From REBR01 sp033721915 (GTDB taxonomy: Bacteria > Pseudomonadota > Gammaproteobacteria > Pseudomonadales > Oleiphilaceae): DNA of 30,596 bases. The translations under genes were made by a program, and so were the position numbers. The stretch covers positions 1-30,596 of the forward strand of contig JAWWAC010000035.1 in NCBI GenBank assembly GCA_033721915.1. The letters run 5' to 3'. Positions 7,531 through 15,290 of this stretch are shown here, piece after piece (positions within the stretch are counted from its first letter, which is position 1; each line of letters begins with the position of its first letter). The notes under the pieces are model-generated. The model saw nothing but the letters and a program-made list of their open reading frames with translations, was not told the DNA's origin and ran no database searches.

Positions 7531-8304
7531 GTGGTGGAACTGAGCGCGGAAGCCATCAGTCAATGGGTGGGGAGCTATCTCTGGCCGTTCTTCCGGATCG
7601 GCAGTTTCTTCATGATCATTCCCATCATCAGCACCCAGCTGGTGCCCATGCGGGTGCGTCTGGGGCTGGCGTTACTGATGACGCTGCTGGTGGCGCCGCT
7701 GCTGGATGAGGTGCCCGCCGTGGACGCCCTGTCTCCGGAGGCGGTGGTGATCACGCTGCAGCAGATCCTGATCGGGCTGGCCATGGGATTTGCCGTGTTC
7801 ATGCTGTTCCAGCTGTTTGTGGTGGCCGGCCAGATGGTCGCCATGCAGATGGGGCTGGGCTTTGCCTCCATGGTGGACCCCAGCAACGGGGTCAATGTGC
7901 CGGTGCTGTCCCAGTTCTACCTCAACGCCGTCACCCTGATGTATCTGGCCATGAACGGCCACCTGGTGGCCTTCGAGGTGTTTATCGAAAGCTTCTATAC
8001 CATCCCCATCGCCGCCGACGGACTGGCCATCAGCTCACTGTGGGAGCTGGTCAACCGCATGTCCTGGCTGTTCGCCTCTGCCATGCTGCTGGCGCTGCCG
8101 GCCATGGCGGCGGTATTGCTGGTGTATATCTCCTTTGGCGTCATGACCCGTGCAGCGCCACAGATGAACATTTTCGCCATCGGCTTTCCCATTGCACTGC
8201 TGTTCGGCCTCTTTGCCAACTGGGTGCTGTTCCGTGACCTGTTTCCCCATTTCCAGCGGCTCAGTGAAGAGACTTTCATTTTTCTGCGGGAGATGCAGCA
8301 ATGA
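7531..8304 (+). CDS. fliR: Flagellar export gate protein FliR
   Basis: 257 residues from GTG at 7531. FliR is the single-copy subunit that closes the FliP ring of the export gate. Several membrane helices are visible, with motifs FFRIGSFFMIIPIISTQLVP, QMGLGFASMVDP and FGVMTRAAPQMNIFAIGFPI, the last being diagnostic. The start is uncertain: TTG 7519 (overlapping fliQ), GTG 7531 and GTG 7534 are all in frame and none has a strong ribosome site. GTG 7531 gives MVELSAEAISQWVG, which matches the usual length and pattern of FliR N-termini. The flhB gene follows after 9 bases with a strong GAGGAGG. Confidence 0.94.
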   Translation: MVELSAEAISQWVGSYLWPFFRIGSFFMIIPIISTQLVPMRVRLGLALLMTLLVAPLLDEVPAVDALSPEAVVITLQQILIGLAMGFAVFMLFQLFVVAGQMVAMQMGLGFASMVDPSNGVNVPVLSQFYLNAVTLMYLAMNGHLVAFEVFIESFYTIPIAADGLAISSLWELVNRMSWLFASAMLLALPAMAAVLLVYISFGVMTRAAPQMNIFAIGFPIALLFGLFANWVLFRDLFPHFQRLSEETFIFLREMQQ

Positions 8305-8313
8305 GGAGGCGTC

Positions 8314-9453
8314 ATGGCTGAAGACGGCGACAGCAGCCAGGAAAAGTCGGAGGAAGCGACCCCGAGACGCATGGAGAAGGCCCGGGAAGAGGGGCAGGTG
8401 GCCCGATCAAAGGAGCTGGGCACCATGCTGGTGCTGATTTTCGGCGCCACGGGACTGATGCTGTTCGGCGGCATGATCGGCAGCTCACTGATGGCCGTTA
8501 TGCGCAACAGCTTCGTGCTCAGCCGGGAGGAAGTCCTGGACAGTACCTACATGCTGGCGAATCTGGGCAGCGCCTCGGTGGACATTGCACTGGCCATCAC
8601 CCCGCTGCTGGCGATTCTGGCGGTGGCCGCCGTCGCCGGCTCACTGCTGGTGGGGGGCTGGCTGATCAGCGGCAAGGCCATTACCCCTCAGGCCAGTCGC
8701 ATGAGTCTGTTCAAGGGGCTCAAGCGCATGTTCTCCGCCCGCTCACTGGTGGAGTTGGTCAAGAGCGTGGCCAAGGTGCTGCTGGTACTGATCATTGCCA
8801 TTGCCATTCTCAATGCCCGCACCGATCACCTGCTGGCCGTTGCCTTCTCCAACCCCACCGATGCCATGGAGAATGTGCTCTGGACCCTGGCCTGGAGCTT
8901 CTTTTTTCTCGCTTGCGCGACCATCATCATTGCCGTGATCGACGTGCCTTTTCAGCTCTACGATCACCAGAAGCAGATGCGCATGACCATGCAGGAGGTG
9001 AAGGACGAGTTCAAGGACACGGAAGGCAAGCCGGAGGTGAAGAGCAAGATCCGTCAGCTGCAGCGGGAAATGGCCAACCGGCGCATGATGGAGCAGGTGC
9101 CCAGTGCCGACGTGGTGATCACCAACCCGGACCACTTCGCCGTGGCGCTGCGCTACGACGACGGCACCATGGCGGCCCCCATCGTGGTGGCCAAGGGCAG
9201 CGACGAGACCGCATTCCGCATCATGGAGGTGGCCAGGCAGCACAAGGTGGAGCTTCTGCGCACACCGCCACTGACCCGGGCCATCTTCTACAGTACCGAG
9301 CTGGACCAGCCCATTCCCCACGGACTGTACATGGCCGTGGCCCAGGTGCTGGCCTATCTCTACCAGCTGCGCCAGTTCCGCCGCCAGGGGGGCGACCGAC
9401 CACGACTGCCCCGACTGCCCATTCCCGAGGATCTGCGACGGGATCCCGAATAG
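8314..9453 (+). CDS. flhB: Flagellar export switch protein FlhB (with NPDH instead of NPTH)
   Basis: 379 residues. FlhB is the export-gate protein whose cytoplasmic domain cleaves itself at Asn-Pro and sets substrate specificity with FliK. The N-terminus has EKSEEATPRRMEKAREEGQV, typical of the family, followed by four membrane helices (about 30-50, 85-115, 140-170, 185-210). The cleavage motif is at 271-274 and reads N-P-D-H where N-P-T-H is the rule; the essential Asn and the Pro and His are kept. The C-terminal domain continues VAKGSDETAFRIMEVARQH and IPHGLYMAVAQVLAYLY. The start has GAGGAGG at ideal spacing. It ends in TAG and is the last gene of its operon; the flhA promoter follows at once. 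Confidence 0.95.
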   Translation: MAEDGDSSQEKSEEATPRRMEKAREEGQVARSKELGTMLVLIFGATGLMLFGGMIGSSLMAVMRNSFVLSREEVLDSTYMLANLGSASVDIALAITPLLAILAVAAVAGSLLVGGWLISGKAITPQASRMSLFKGLKRMFSARSLVELVKSVAKVLLVLIIAIAILNARTDHLLAVAFSNPTDAMENVLWTLAWSFFFLACATIIIAVIDVPFQLYDHQKQMRMTMQEVKDEFKDTEGKPEVKSKIRQLQREMANRRMMEQVPSADVVITNPDHFAVALRYDDGTMAAPIVVAKGSDETAFRIMEVARQHKVELLRTPPLTRAIFYSTELDQPIPHGLYMAVAQVLAYLYQLRQFRRQGGDRPRLPRLPIPEDLRRDPE

Positions 9454-9478
9454 GGTTTTCCGGCCTCTTTATAAAAAC

Positions 9479-9494
9479 TGGTACGCTTATTGCG
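9479..9494 (+). promoter_or_regulatory. Sigma-54 promoter for flhA
   Basis: TGGTAC-N5-TTGCG keeps the essential GG and GC pairs with ten bases between them and differs from consensus at one base of the -24 box. Transcription would begin near 9505. It lies directly behind the flhB stop, separating the fliL-flhB operon from flhA-flhF-fleN-fliA. Confidence 0.8.
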
Positions 9495-9576
9495 ATATCC
9501 CCTGTGTTGAACAGACCGGCGCCAACAAACTGACGCCGTGTCCGCCATGACACCAACACAGGGTATAGCACCGACC

Positions 9577-11763
9577 ATGGATCGCGCTGCCGCATTTACC
9601 ACCTTCAAAGGCATGGCCAACGGCAACCTGGCCATCCCCATCATGCTGATGGTGCTGCTGGGCATGATGACCATGCCGGTGCCGGTATTCCTGCTGGATG
9701 TGCTCTTCACCTTCAATATTGCCCTGTCCATTGTGGTCATACTGGTGGCGGTCTACGCCATGCGGCCCATGGATTTCGCCGCCTTCCCCACGGTCTTGCT
9801 GGTGGCCACGCTGCTTCGGCTGGCTCTGAACGTGGCCTCCACCCGCATCGTGCTGCTCAACGGCCACGAGGGGGGCGCCGCGGCCGGCAAGGTGATCGAG
9901 TCCTTTGGTGAGGTGCTGATCGGCGGCAACTACGCCGTGGGTCTGGTGGTGTTCGCCATACTGATGATCATCAACTTTGTGGTGGTCACCAAGGGTGCCG
10001 GCCGGGTCTCAGAGGTCAGCGCCCGTTTTACCCTGGACGCCATGCCCGGCAAACAGATGGCCATCGACGCGGACCTCAACGCCGGACTGATCAATCAGGA
10101 CGAGGCCCGCGAGCGTCGTGCCGAGGTGGCCGGCGAGGCGGACTTTTACGGCTCCATGGACGGCGCCAGCAAGTTTGTCCGTGGCGACGCCATTGCCGGT
10201 CTGCTGATCCTGTTTATCAACCTGGTGGGTGGCATTGCCATCGGCATGGCCCAGCACGGCCTGGATTTCTCACAGGCGACACAGAATTACGCCCTGCTGA
10301 CCATTGGTGACGGTCTGGTGGCACAGATTCCCTCACTGCTGCTCTCCACCGCCGCCGCCATCATCGTCACCCGGGTGGGCAAGTCCCAGGAAATGTCCTC
10401 ACAGGTGATTGAGCAGATGTTCACCTCCCCCAGGGCACTGGGTGTGGCCGGCGGTATCCTGATCCTGATGGGTCTGATACCGGGCATGCCCCATGTGGCC
10501 TTTATTGGTCTGGGCGCCATCTGCGGTGGGCTGGCGTACTGGATCTGGCAGCGCCAGCAGCAGGTGGAGGAGACCGGCGAGGCCTTCCTGCCCAGGGTGG
10601 CAGGGGGTGGCGCCAGGGGCGCACTGCCTGCCGGCGAGGGGGGCGCTCAGCGTCAGGCGCCGGCCGGGGGCGAGGGCCGTGGTCTGCCTGCCCCTGAAGA
10701 GAGCAAAGAGCTGGGCTGGGAAGACGTGGTGGCGGTGGACATTGTCGGCCTGGAGGTGGGCTACCGTCTGATCCCGCTGGTGGACAAGAACCAGGGCGGC
10801 CAGCTGCTGGCCCGTATCAAGGGGGTGCGCAAGAAGCTGTCACAGGATCTGGGCTTTCTCATGCCCTCTGTGCACATCCGAGACAACCTGGACCTGATGC
10901 CCACCACCTACCGCATTACCCTCATGGGGGTGACACTGGCGGAGGCGGAGATTCACCCGGACCGGGAGCTGGCCATCGACCCGGGCCAGGTGTTCGGCAA
11001 GGTGGAAGGCATCGCCGGCAAGGACCCGGCCTTTGGACTGGATGCCACCTGGATTGAAGTCAGCCAGCGGGACCAGGCACAGACACTGGGTTATACCGTG
11101 GTGGACGCCAGCACCGTGGTGGCCACCCACCTCAATCAGGTATTGCAGCAGCATGCCCACGAGCTGCTCGGCCACGAGGAGGTGCAGAAGTGGCTGGATC
11201 AGCTGGAAAAAGTCTCCCCCAAACTGGCGGAAGAGCTGGTGCCCAGCACCGTCTCCATCAGCCTGCTGCTGAAAGTGCTGCAGAATCTGCTGCGGGAAGA
11301 GGTCCCCATACGGGATATGCGCAGCATCGCCGAGGCCATGGTCAATGTGCAGCCACGCAGCCAGGACCCGGGCGTTCTCACCGGCGCCGCCCGCCAGGCA
11401 CTGCGTCGCATGATCATCCAGAGCCTCTGTGGCAACAGTAAGGACATCCCGGTGATCACGCTGGATCCACAGTTGGAACAGATGTTGCTTAAGTCACTGC
11501 AACAGGGACAACAATCTGGCGCCGGTGATGATATCGGCATGGTGCTGGAGCCGAGCATGGTGGAAAAACTGCAGCGTTCTCTGACGGATGCGGCGCAAAA
11601 ACAGGAAACCATGGGCAAGCCCGCCATCCTGCTGGTGTCCGCGCCACTGAGGCCGGTACTGGCAAGGTTTGTCCGCTACGGCATCGAGCGCCTGCACGTC
11701 CTGTCCTATCAGGAAGTGCCGGACAACAAACAGGTCACCATTGTCTCTTCCATTGGTCAATAA
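9577..11763 (+). CDS. flhA: Flagellar export gate protein FlhA
   Basis: 728 residues from ATG 9577. FlhA forms the nonameric export-gate ring that couples proton flow to substrate unfolding and entry. The N-terminal half has about eight membrane helices and the cytoplasmic FHIPEP-type loop (KGAGRVSEVSARFTLDAMPG, then MAIDADLNAGLI). The soluble C-terminal domain begins near 385 (DVVAVDIVGLEVGYRLIPLV) and includes SVHIRDNLDLMPTTYRI. Between them is a Gly-, Ala- and Gln-rich linker of about 45 residues, longer than usual. The start is not certain: GTG 9538 and ATG 9547 are in frame upstream; 9577 gives MDRAAAF, which resembles Pseudomonas FlhA N-termini, but no start has a strong ribosome site. 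Confidence 0.95.
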   Translation: MDRAAAFTTFKGMANGNLAIPIMLMVLLGMMTMPVPVFLLDVLFTFNIALSIVVILVAVYAMRPMDFAAFPTVLLVATLLRLALNVASTRIVLLNGHEGGAAAGKVIESFGEVLIGGNYAVGLVVFAILMIINFVVVTKGAGRVSEVSARFTLDAMPGKQMAIDADLNAGLINQDEARERRAEVAGEADFYGSMDGASKFVRGDAIAGLLILFINLVGGIAIGMAQHGLDFSQATQNYALLTIGDGLVAQIPSLLLSTAAAIIVTRVGKSQEMSSQVIEQMFTSPRALGVAGGILILMGLIPGMPHVAFIGLGAICGGLAYWIWQRQQQVEETGEAFLPRVAGGGARGALPAGEGGAQRQAPAGGEGRGLPAPEESKELGWEDVVAVDIVGLEVGYRLIPLVDKNQGGQLLARIKGVRKKLSQDLGFLMPSVHIRDNLDLMPTTYRITLMGVTLAEAEIHPDRELAIDPGQVFGKVEGIAGKDPAFGLDATWIEVSQRDQAQTLGYTVVDASTVVATHLNQVLQQHAHELLGHEEVQKWLDQLEKVSPKLAEELVPSTVSISLLLKVLQNLLREEVPIRDMRSIAEAMVNVQPRSQDPGVLTGAARQALRRMIIQSLCGNSKDIPVITLDPQLEQMLLKSLQQGQQSGAGDDIGMVLEPSMVEKLQRSLTDAAQKQETMGKPAILLVSAPLRPVLARFVRYGIERLHVLSYQEVPDNKQVTIVSSIGQ

Positions 11764-11790
11764 TCTGACGGCCCTCCGGAGGTCCAGGTC

Positions 11791-13095
11791 ATGAAAGTAA
11801 AACGGTTTTGTGCACCCACAATGCAGCAGGCGCTGCGCATGGTACGCGAGGAGATGGGGGCGGACGCCGTCATCCTCTCCAACCGCCGTGTGGATGGCGG
11901 TGTCGAGATTGTGACAGCACTGGATTACGACGAAGGGGAGGTGCGCAGCCAGCTGGGCGTTGCCGATGCCGAGCTGACCAACGCCTCGCGACTGGCGGAA
12001 ATGCAGGCTGAGCGCCATCGCCGCCTGGAGACGGCCATGAGCCGCTCACGCAACCACATTCAGGACGTGCGCCGCCAGAGCGCATCACGACAGGAGCCGG
12101 TCCGGGCCGCCACCCTGGGGCCTGAGCCGGAAAAGGCGCCGTCCCGCCAGAGCGGGCAGGGTGAGAGTGGCGGTGAAAACGCCTGGTCGGAAATGCGTGC
12201 CGAGATCCACTCTCTGCGGGAAATGCTGCAGCAGCAGATGGCCGCCTCCGGCCATTCCACCGCAGCGACCCCGGGCGGTACGGCCCCCCGGACCATCGTT
12301 ATGCAGCGTCTGGCGGAGCGGCTCAGGGACCTGGGGCTGGACAAGACGCTCTCCGAGGAGCTGGCCCAGGAGCACGGCCAGGGGCGCCTGGATCTGGGCT
12401 GGAAGAGTGCCCTGAAGGCGCTGGCCAACCGCCTGCACACCGAATCCAGCGACCTGCTGGAGCGGGGCGGCATCTGTGCCCTGGTGGGCCCCACCGGCTC
12501 CGGCAAGACCACCACCATCGGCAAAATGGCCGCCCGCTTCGTATTGCGCCATGGCGCCGACAAGCTGGCACTGGTGACCACGGACCGCTATCGGGTGGCC
12601 GCCCACGAACAGCTGTTTGTGTTTGGTCGCATTCTCAATGTGCCGGTGCGGGTGGTGGATGAGTCCCACAGCCTGGACCAGATCCTGGACGATCTCTCAG
12701 ACCGCAAGCTGGTGCTGATCGACAGCGCCGGCCTCACCGCCTCGGACCGTGGCTGGCAGGAGCAGGTGGATGAGCTGCTCAACAGCCGCCATGATATTGC
12801 CCCCTACCTGGTGATTTCCGCCACCAGTCAGCCCCGTATCATGCAGTCCACCTGGCACTGCTATAACAGCCTGTCACTGGCCGGCTGCATCATGACCAAG
12901 CTGGACGAGGCGCTGACACTGGGTGAGGTGCTGGGTTTTGCGGTGCAGAGCGCACTGCCCGTGGCCTACTACACCGACGGTCAGAGAATCCCCCAGGATA
13001 TGCACAGGGCCGGGCCGGCCAGCCTGGTAAAGCAGGCGGTGCGGCGTCTTCAGGCCCTGAGTCAGCAGCCCCGGGAGACACTGCAGGGGGCCTGA
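11791..13095 (+). CDS. flhF: Flagellar biosynthesis GTPase FlhF
   Basis: 434 residues. FlhF is an SRP-type GTPase that selects the pole where the flagellum is built. The N-terminal B domain (1-about 170) is low-complexity after the conserved start MKVKRFCAPTMQQALRMVREE. The N domain (about 170-225) is followed by the G domain: P-loop GPTGSGKTTTIG near 233-244, TTDRYRVAAHEQL, DSAG at 311-314 (often DTAG in the SRP family) and TKLDEA near 369-374. The ATG follows CCGGAGG and lies 27 bases after flhA, so both are on one transcript. FleN downstream is its usual partner in setting flagellar number. Confidence 0.96.
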   Translation: MKVKRFCAPTMQQALRMVREEMGADAVILSNRRVDGGVEIVTALDYDEGEVRSQLGVADAELTNASRLAEMQAERHRRLETAMSRSRNHIQDVRRQSASRQEPVRAATLGPEPEKAPSRQSGQGESGGENAWSEMRAEIHSLREMLQQQMAASGHSTAATPGGTAPRTIVMQRLAERLRDLGLDKTLSEELAQEHGQGRLDLGWKSALKALANRLHTESSDLLERGGICALVGPTGSGKTTTIGKMAARFVLRHGADKLALVTTDRYRVAAHEQLFVFGRILNVPVRVVDESHSLDQILDDLSDRKLVLIDSAGLTASDRGWQEQVDELLNSRHDIAPYLVISATSQPRIMQSTWHCYNSLSLAGCIMTKLDEALTLGEVLGFAVQSALPVAYYTDGQRIPQDMHRAGPASLVKQAVRRLQALSQQPRETLQGA

Positions 13096-13107
13096 GTTTT
13101 CCCCTGC
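13083..13107 (+). other. Hairpin at the end of flhF
   Basis: GCAGGGG and CCCCTGC form a seven-base-pair stem with an 11-base loop spanning the flhF stop codon. No T-run follows, so it is more likely a processing or attenuation structure than a full terminator. Confidence 0.35.
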
Positions 13108-13110
13108 GGC

Positions 13111-13139
13111 GTGCACAGCCCCCGGCGCTGGCCTATACT
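13111..13139 (+). promoter_or_regulatory. Possible sigma-70-like promoter upstream of fleN
   Basis: TATACT at 13134-13139 is a good -10 box. The only -35 at 17 bases is GTGCAC, a poor match, so activity would need an activator or would be weak. It could give fleN-fliA expression apart from the flhA transcript. Confidence 0.3.
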
Positions 13140-13216
13140 GACCGGTTGAAGGCCCACAGCGGTCATTCCGTACCGGCCCTGGGGTCATAAGAGTCAATGT
13201 GAGGGACAGTTTCTGC

Positions 13217-14023
13217 ATGAGCAATTCGGTTCAGGTAATCGCGGTTACCGGTGGCAAGGGTGGGGTGGGTAAGAGCAATGTCTCCGTGAACCTGGCCATG
13301 GCACTGTCCGCCATGGGGCGTCGGGTGGTGGTGCTGGATGCCGACCTGGGGCTGGCCAACATCGACGTACTGCTGGGCATCAGCGCCCGGCAGAATGTGG
13401 CGGATGTGCTGGCCGGTAAATGCGACCTGAAGGATGTGCTGGTCAAGGGTCCCGGTGGTATCCGCATCGTACCGGCCTCATCCGGCACACAGCACATGAC
13501 CAACCTTTCCACCATGGAACATTCCGGCCTGATCTCCGCCTTCAGTGATCTGGCGGATGACATGGACGTACTCATAGTGGACACGGCGGCGGGGATCTCC
13601 GAATCCGTGGTGAGTTTTCTGCGGGCCTCACAGGAATTGCTGCTGGTGGTCTGTGACGAGCCCACCTCCATTACCGACGCCTATGCACTGATCAAGCTGA
13701 TGAACCGGGATTACGGCACCGACCGCTTCCGCGTGCTGTCCAACATGGTGCGCAGCGAGCAGGAGGGGCGTCACCTGTACGAGAAGCTCTACCGGGTGAC
13801 AGAACGCTTTCTGGAAGTGGCACTGCAATACACCGGGTCCATCCCCTACGATGAGCAGGTGCGAAAGGCGGTACAGCGCCAGAAGGCGGTGCTGGAGGTT
13901 TATCCCCAGTCCAGGGCCTCACAGGCGTTCCGTGAGCTGGCCCGCAAGGTGGACAACTGGCCACTGCCCAGCAGCCCCCGTGGCCACCTGGAGTTTTTTG
14001 TGGAACGGCTGGTTCAGGCCTGA
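13217..14023 (+). CDS. fleN: Flagellar number regulator FleN (FlhG), MinD/ParA-family ATPase
   Basis: 268 residues. FleN limits flagellar number by binding the sigma-54 activator FleQ and restraining flagellar gene expression. The deviant Walker A motif TGGKGGVGKSN is at 11-21, followed by DADLGLANIDVLLG and the Walker B region DVLIVDTAAGIS. The C-terminal region contains LVVCDEPTSITDAYALIK and NMVRSEQEGR, typical of FlhG. The ATG at 13217 is preferred because GAGGG lies 11 bases upstream; an in-frame GTG at 13199 has no ribosome site. It sits between flhF and fliA as in Pseudomonas and Vibrio. Confidence 0.95.
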   Translation: MSNSVQVIAVTGGKGGVGKSNVSVNLAMALSAMGRRVVVLDADLGLANIDVLLGISARQNVADVLAGKCDLKDVLVKGPGGIRIVPASSGTQHMTNLSTMEHSGLISAFSDLADDMDVLIVDTAAGISESVVSFLRASQELLLVVCDEPTSITDAYALIKLMNRDYGTDRFRVLSNMVRSEQEGRHLYEKLYRVTERFLEVALQYTGSIPYDEQVRKAVQRQKAVLEVYPQSRASQAFRELARKVDNWPLPSSPRGHLEFFVERLVQA

Positions 14024-14083
14024 CGCCCTTATCGACACCGGCAAACGCGATGTGCGTTCGTTCAACTGTGGTATTCGTGGATC

Positions 14084-14809
14084 ATGACGCTGCCCAAACC
14101 GCTTGGAATCTACAATCAGACTCACCGTGGCGATGCCGAGGCTCTGGTCCGTGAGTACGCGCCACTGGTCAAGAAAATTGCCCTGCATACCCTGTCGCGG
14201 CTGCCGGATTCGGTGCAGCTGGATGATCTGATCCAGGCGGGCATGATCGGCCTTCTGGAGGCGGCCAGCAAGTTCGAGAGCTCCCACGGCGCCTCCTTTG
14301 AAACCTACGCCGGTATCCGCATCCGCGGCGCCATCGTGGATGAGATCCGCAAGGGCGACTGGGTCCCCCGCTCCGTGCATCGCAACAGCCGCCGTGTGGC
14401 CAGCGCCATCTGCGCCGTTGAGGCCCGTGAGGGTCGCGATGCCCGTGACGGGGAAGTGGCCGAGGAAATGGGCCTGTCGCTTGCGGAATTTCACCAGTGT
14501 GTCAGTGACGCCAGCAAGGGCCGGCTGTTCAGCCTGGATGAGCTGGCGGAGAAAGGGGAGGGGCCCGGCGAGGGAGGCGAATCCGAGGCGCCGGAACAGG
14601 CCTTTCAGGCCGGCAGTTTCCGCCAGCAACTGGCCGCCAGCATCCGTGAGCTTCCCGAGCGTGAGCGACTGGTGCTGACCCTGTACTACCAGGAAGAAAT
14701 GAACCTCAAGGAAATCGGCGCGGTACTGAATGTCAGTGAGTCCCGCGTCAGCCAGATTCACGGCCAGGCGGCGGCAAGGCTGCGGGCGCGGCTGGGTGAC
14801 TGGCAGTAA
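14084..14809 (+). CDS. fliA: RNA polymerase sigma factor FliA (sigma-28)
   Basis: 241 residues, the usual size. FliA directs transcription of late flagellar and chemotaxis genes and is held back by FlgM until the hook is complete. Region 2 is visible at about 20-90 (EYAPLVKKIALH, DDLIQAGMIGLLEA, SFETYAGIRIRGAIVDEIRK), region 3 at about 95-150, and region 4 at about 185-238 (LPERERLVLTLYYQEEMNLK and SESRVSQIHGQAAARLRAR). The ribosome site before the ATG is weak (GTGG). It is 60 bases downstream of fleN and probably on the same transcript. I found no convincing sigma-28 promoter inside this window. Confidence 0.96.
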   Translation: MTLPKPLGIYNQTHRGDAEALVREYAPLVKKIALHTLSRLPDSVQLDDLIQAGMIGLLEAASKFESSHGASFETYAGIRIRGAIVDEIRKGDWVPRSVHRNSRRVASAICAVEAREGRDARDGEVAEEMGLSLAEFHQCVSDASKGRLFSLDELAEKGEGPGEGGESEAPEQAFQAGSFRQQLAASIRELPERERLVLTLYYQEEMNLKEIGAVLNVSESRVSQIHGQAAARLRARLGDWQ

Positions 14810-14825
14810 CCCATTCACTGGTCAG

Positions 14826-14868
14826 GCCGCTGTAAGCGGCTAGACTGGATCAAAACACCGTAACGGTG
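14826..14868 (+). promoter_or_regulatory. fliA-cheY intergenic region: hairpin, -10 box and 13-base palindrome
   Basis: Three elements lie in a row. GCCGC-TGTAA-GCGGC (14826-14840) is a hairpin after fliA. TAGACT (14841-14846) is a possible -10 box; no good -35 is visible. CACCGT-A-ACGGTG (14856-14868) is a perfect 13-base palindrome that would fall at the start of the transcript. Together they suggest a separately controlled cheYZAB unit, but the promoter is unproven. Confidence 0.4.
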
Positions 14869-14891
14869 ACAGCTTCAACGGGAGAGTGCTT

Positions 14892-15275
14892 TTGGACAAG
14901 AACATGAAGATCCTCATCGTGGACGATTTCTCCACCATGCGCCGGATCATCAGGAACCTGTTGCGGGATCTGGGATTCACGAACACCGATGAGGCGGACG
15001 ACGGCAACTCGGCGCTGCCCATGCTCAAGTCCGGCAAATACGACTTTCTGGTCACCGACTGGAACATGCCGGGCATGAGTGGCATGGATCTGCTCAAGGC
15101 GGTGCGCGCCGACGAGAACCTCAAGAGCCTGCCGGTGCTGATGGTGACGGCCGAGGCCAAGCGTGAGCAGATCGTGGCGGCGGCACAGGCCGGTGTGAAC
15201 GGCTATGTGGTCAAGCCCTTCACGGCGGCGGTGCTCAAGGACAAGATTGAAAAAATCTTTGAACGAATCCAGTAA
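14892..15275 (+). CDS. cheY: Chemotaxis response regulator CheY
   Basis: 127 residues, a single receiver domain. Phosphorylated CheY binds FliM and changes motor rotation. The catalytic set is complete: D11/D12, phospho-acceptor D56 in VTDWNMPGMSG, T86 and K108. The N-terminus has the CheY-typical MKILIVDDFSTMRRI. TTG at 14892 is chosen because GGAGAG ends five bases upstream; a GTG at 14886 overlaps that site, and the ATG at 14904 lies too far from it, though Pseudomonas CheY starts at that point. It is followed by cheZ after 15 bases. Confidence 0.95.
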   Translation: MDKNMKILIVDDFSTMRRIIRNLLRDLGFTNTDEADDGNSALPMLKSGKYDFLVTDWNMPGMSGMDLLKAVRADENLKSLPVLMVTAEAKREQIVAAAQAGVNGYVVKPFTAAVLKDKIEKIFERIQ

Positions 15276-15290
15276 GGCGGTCTGTTCATC

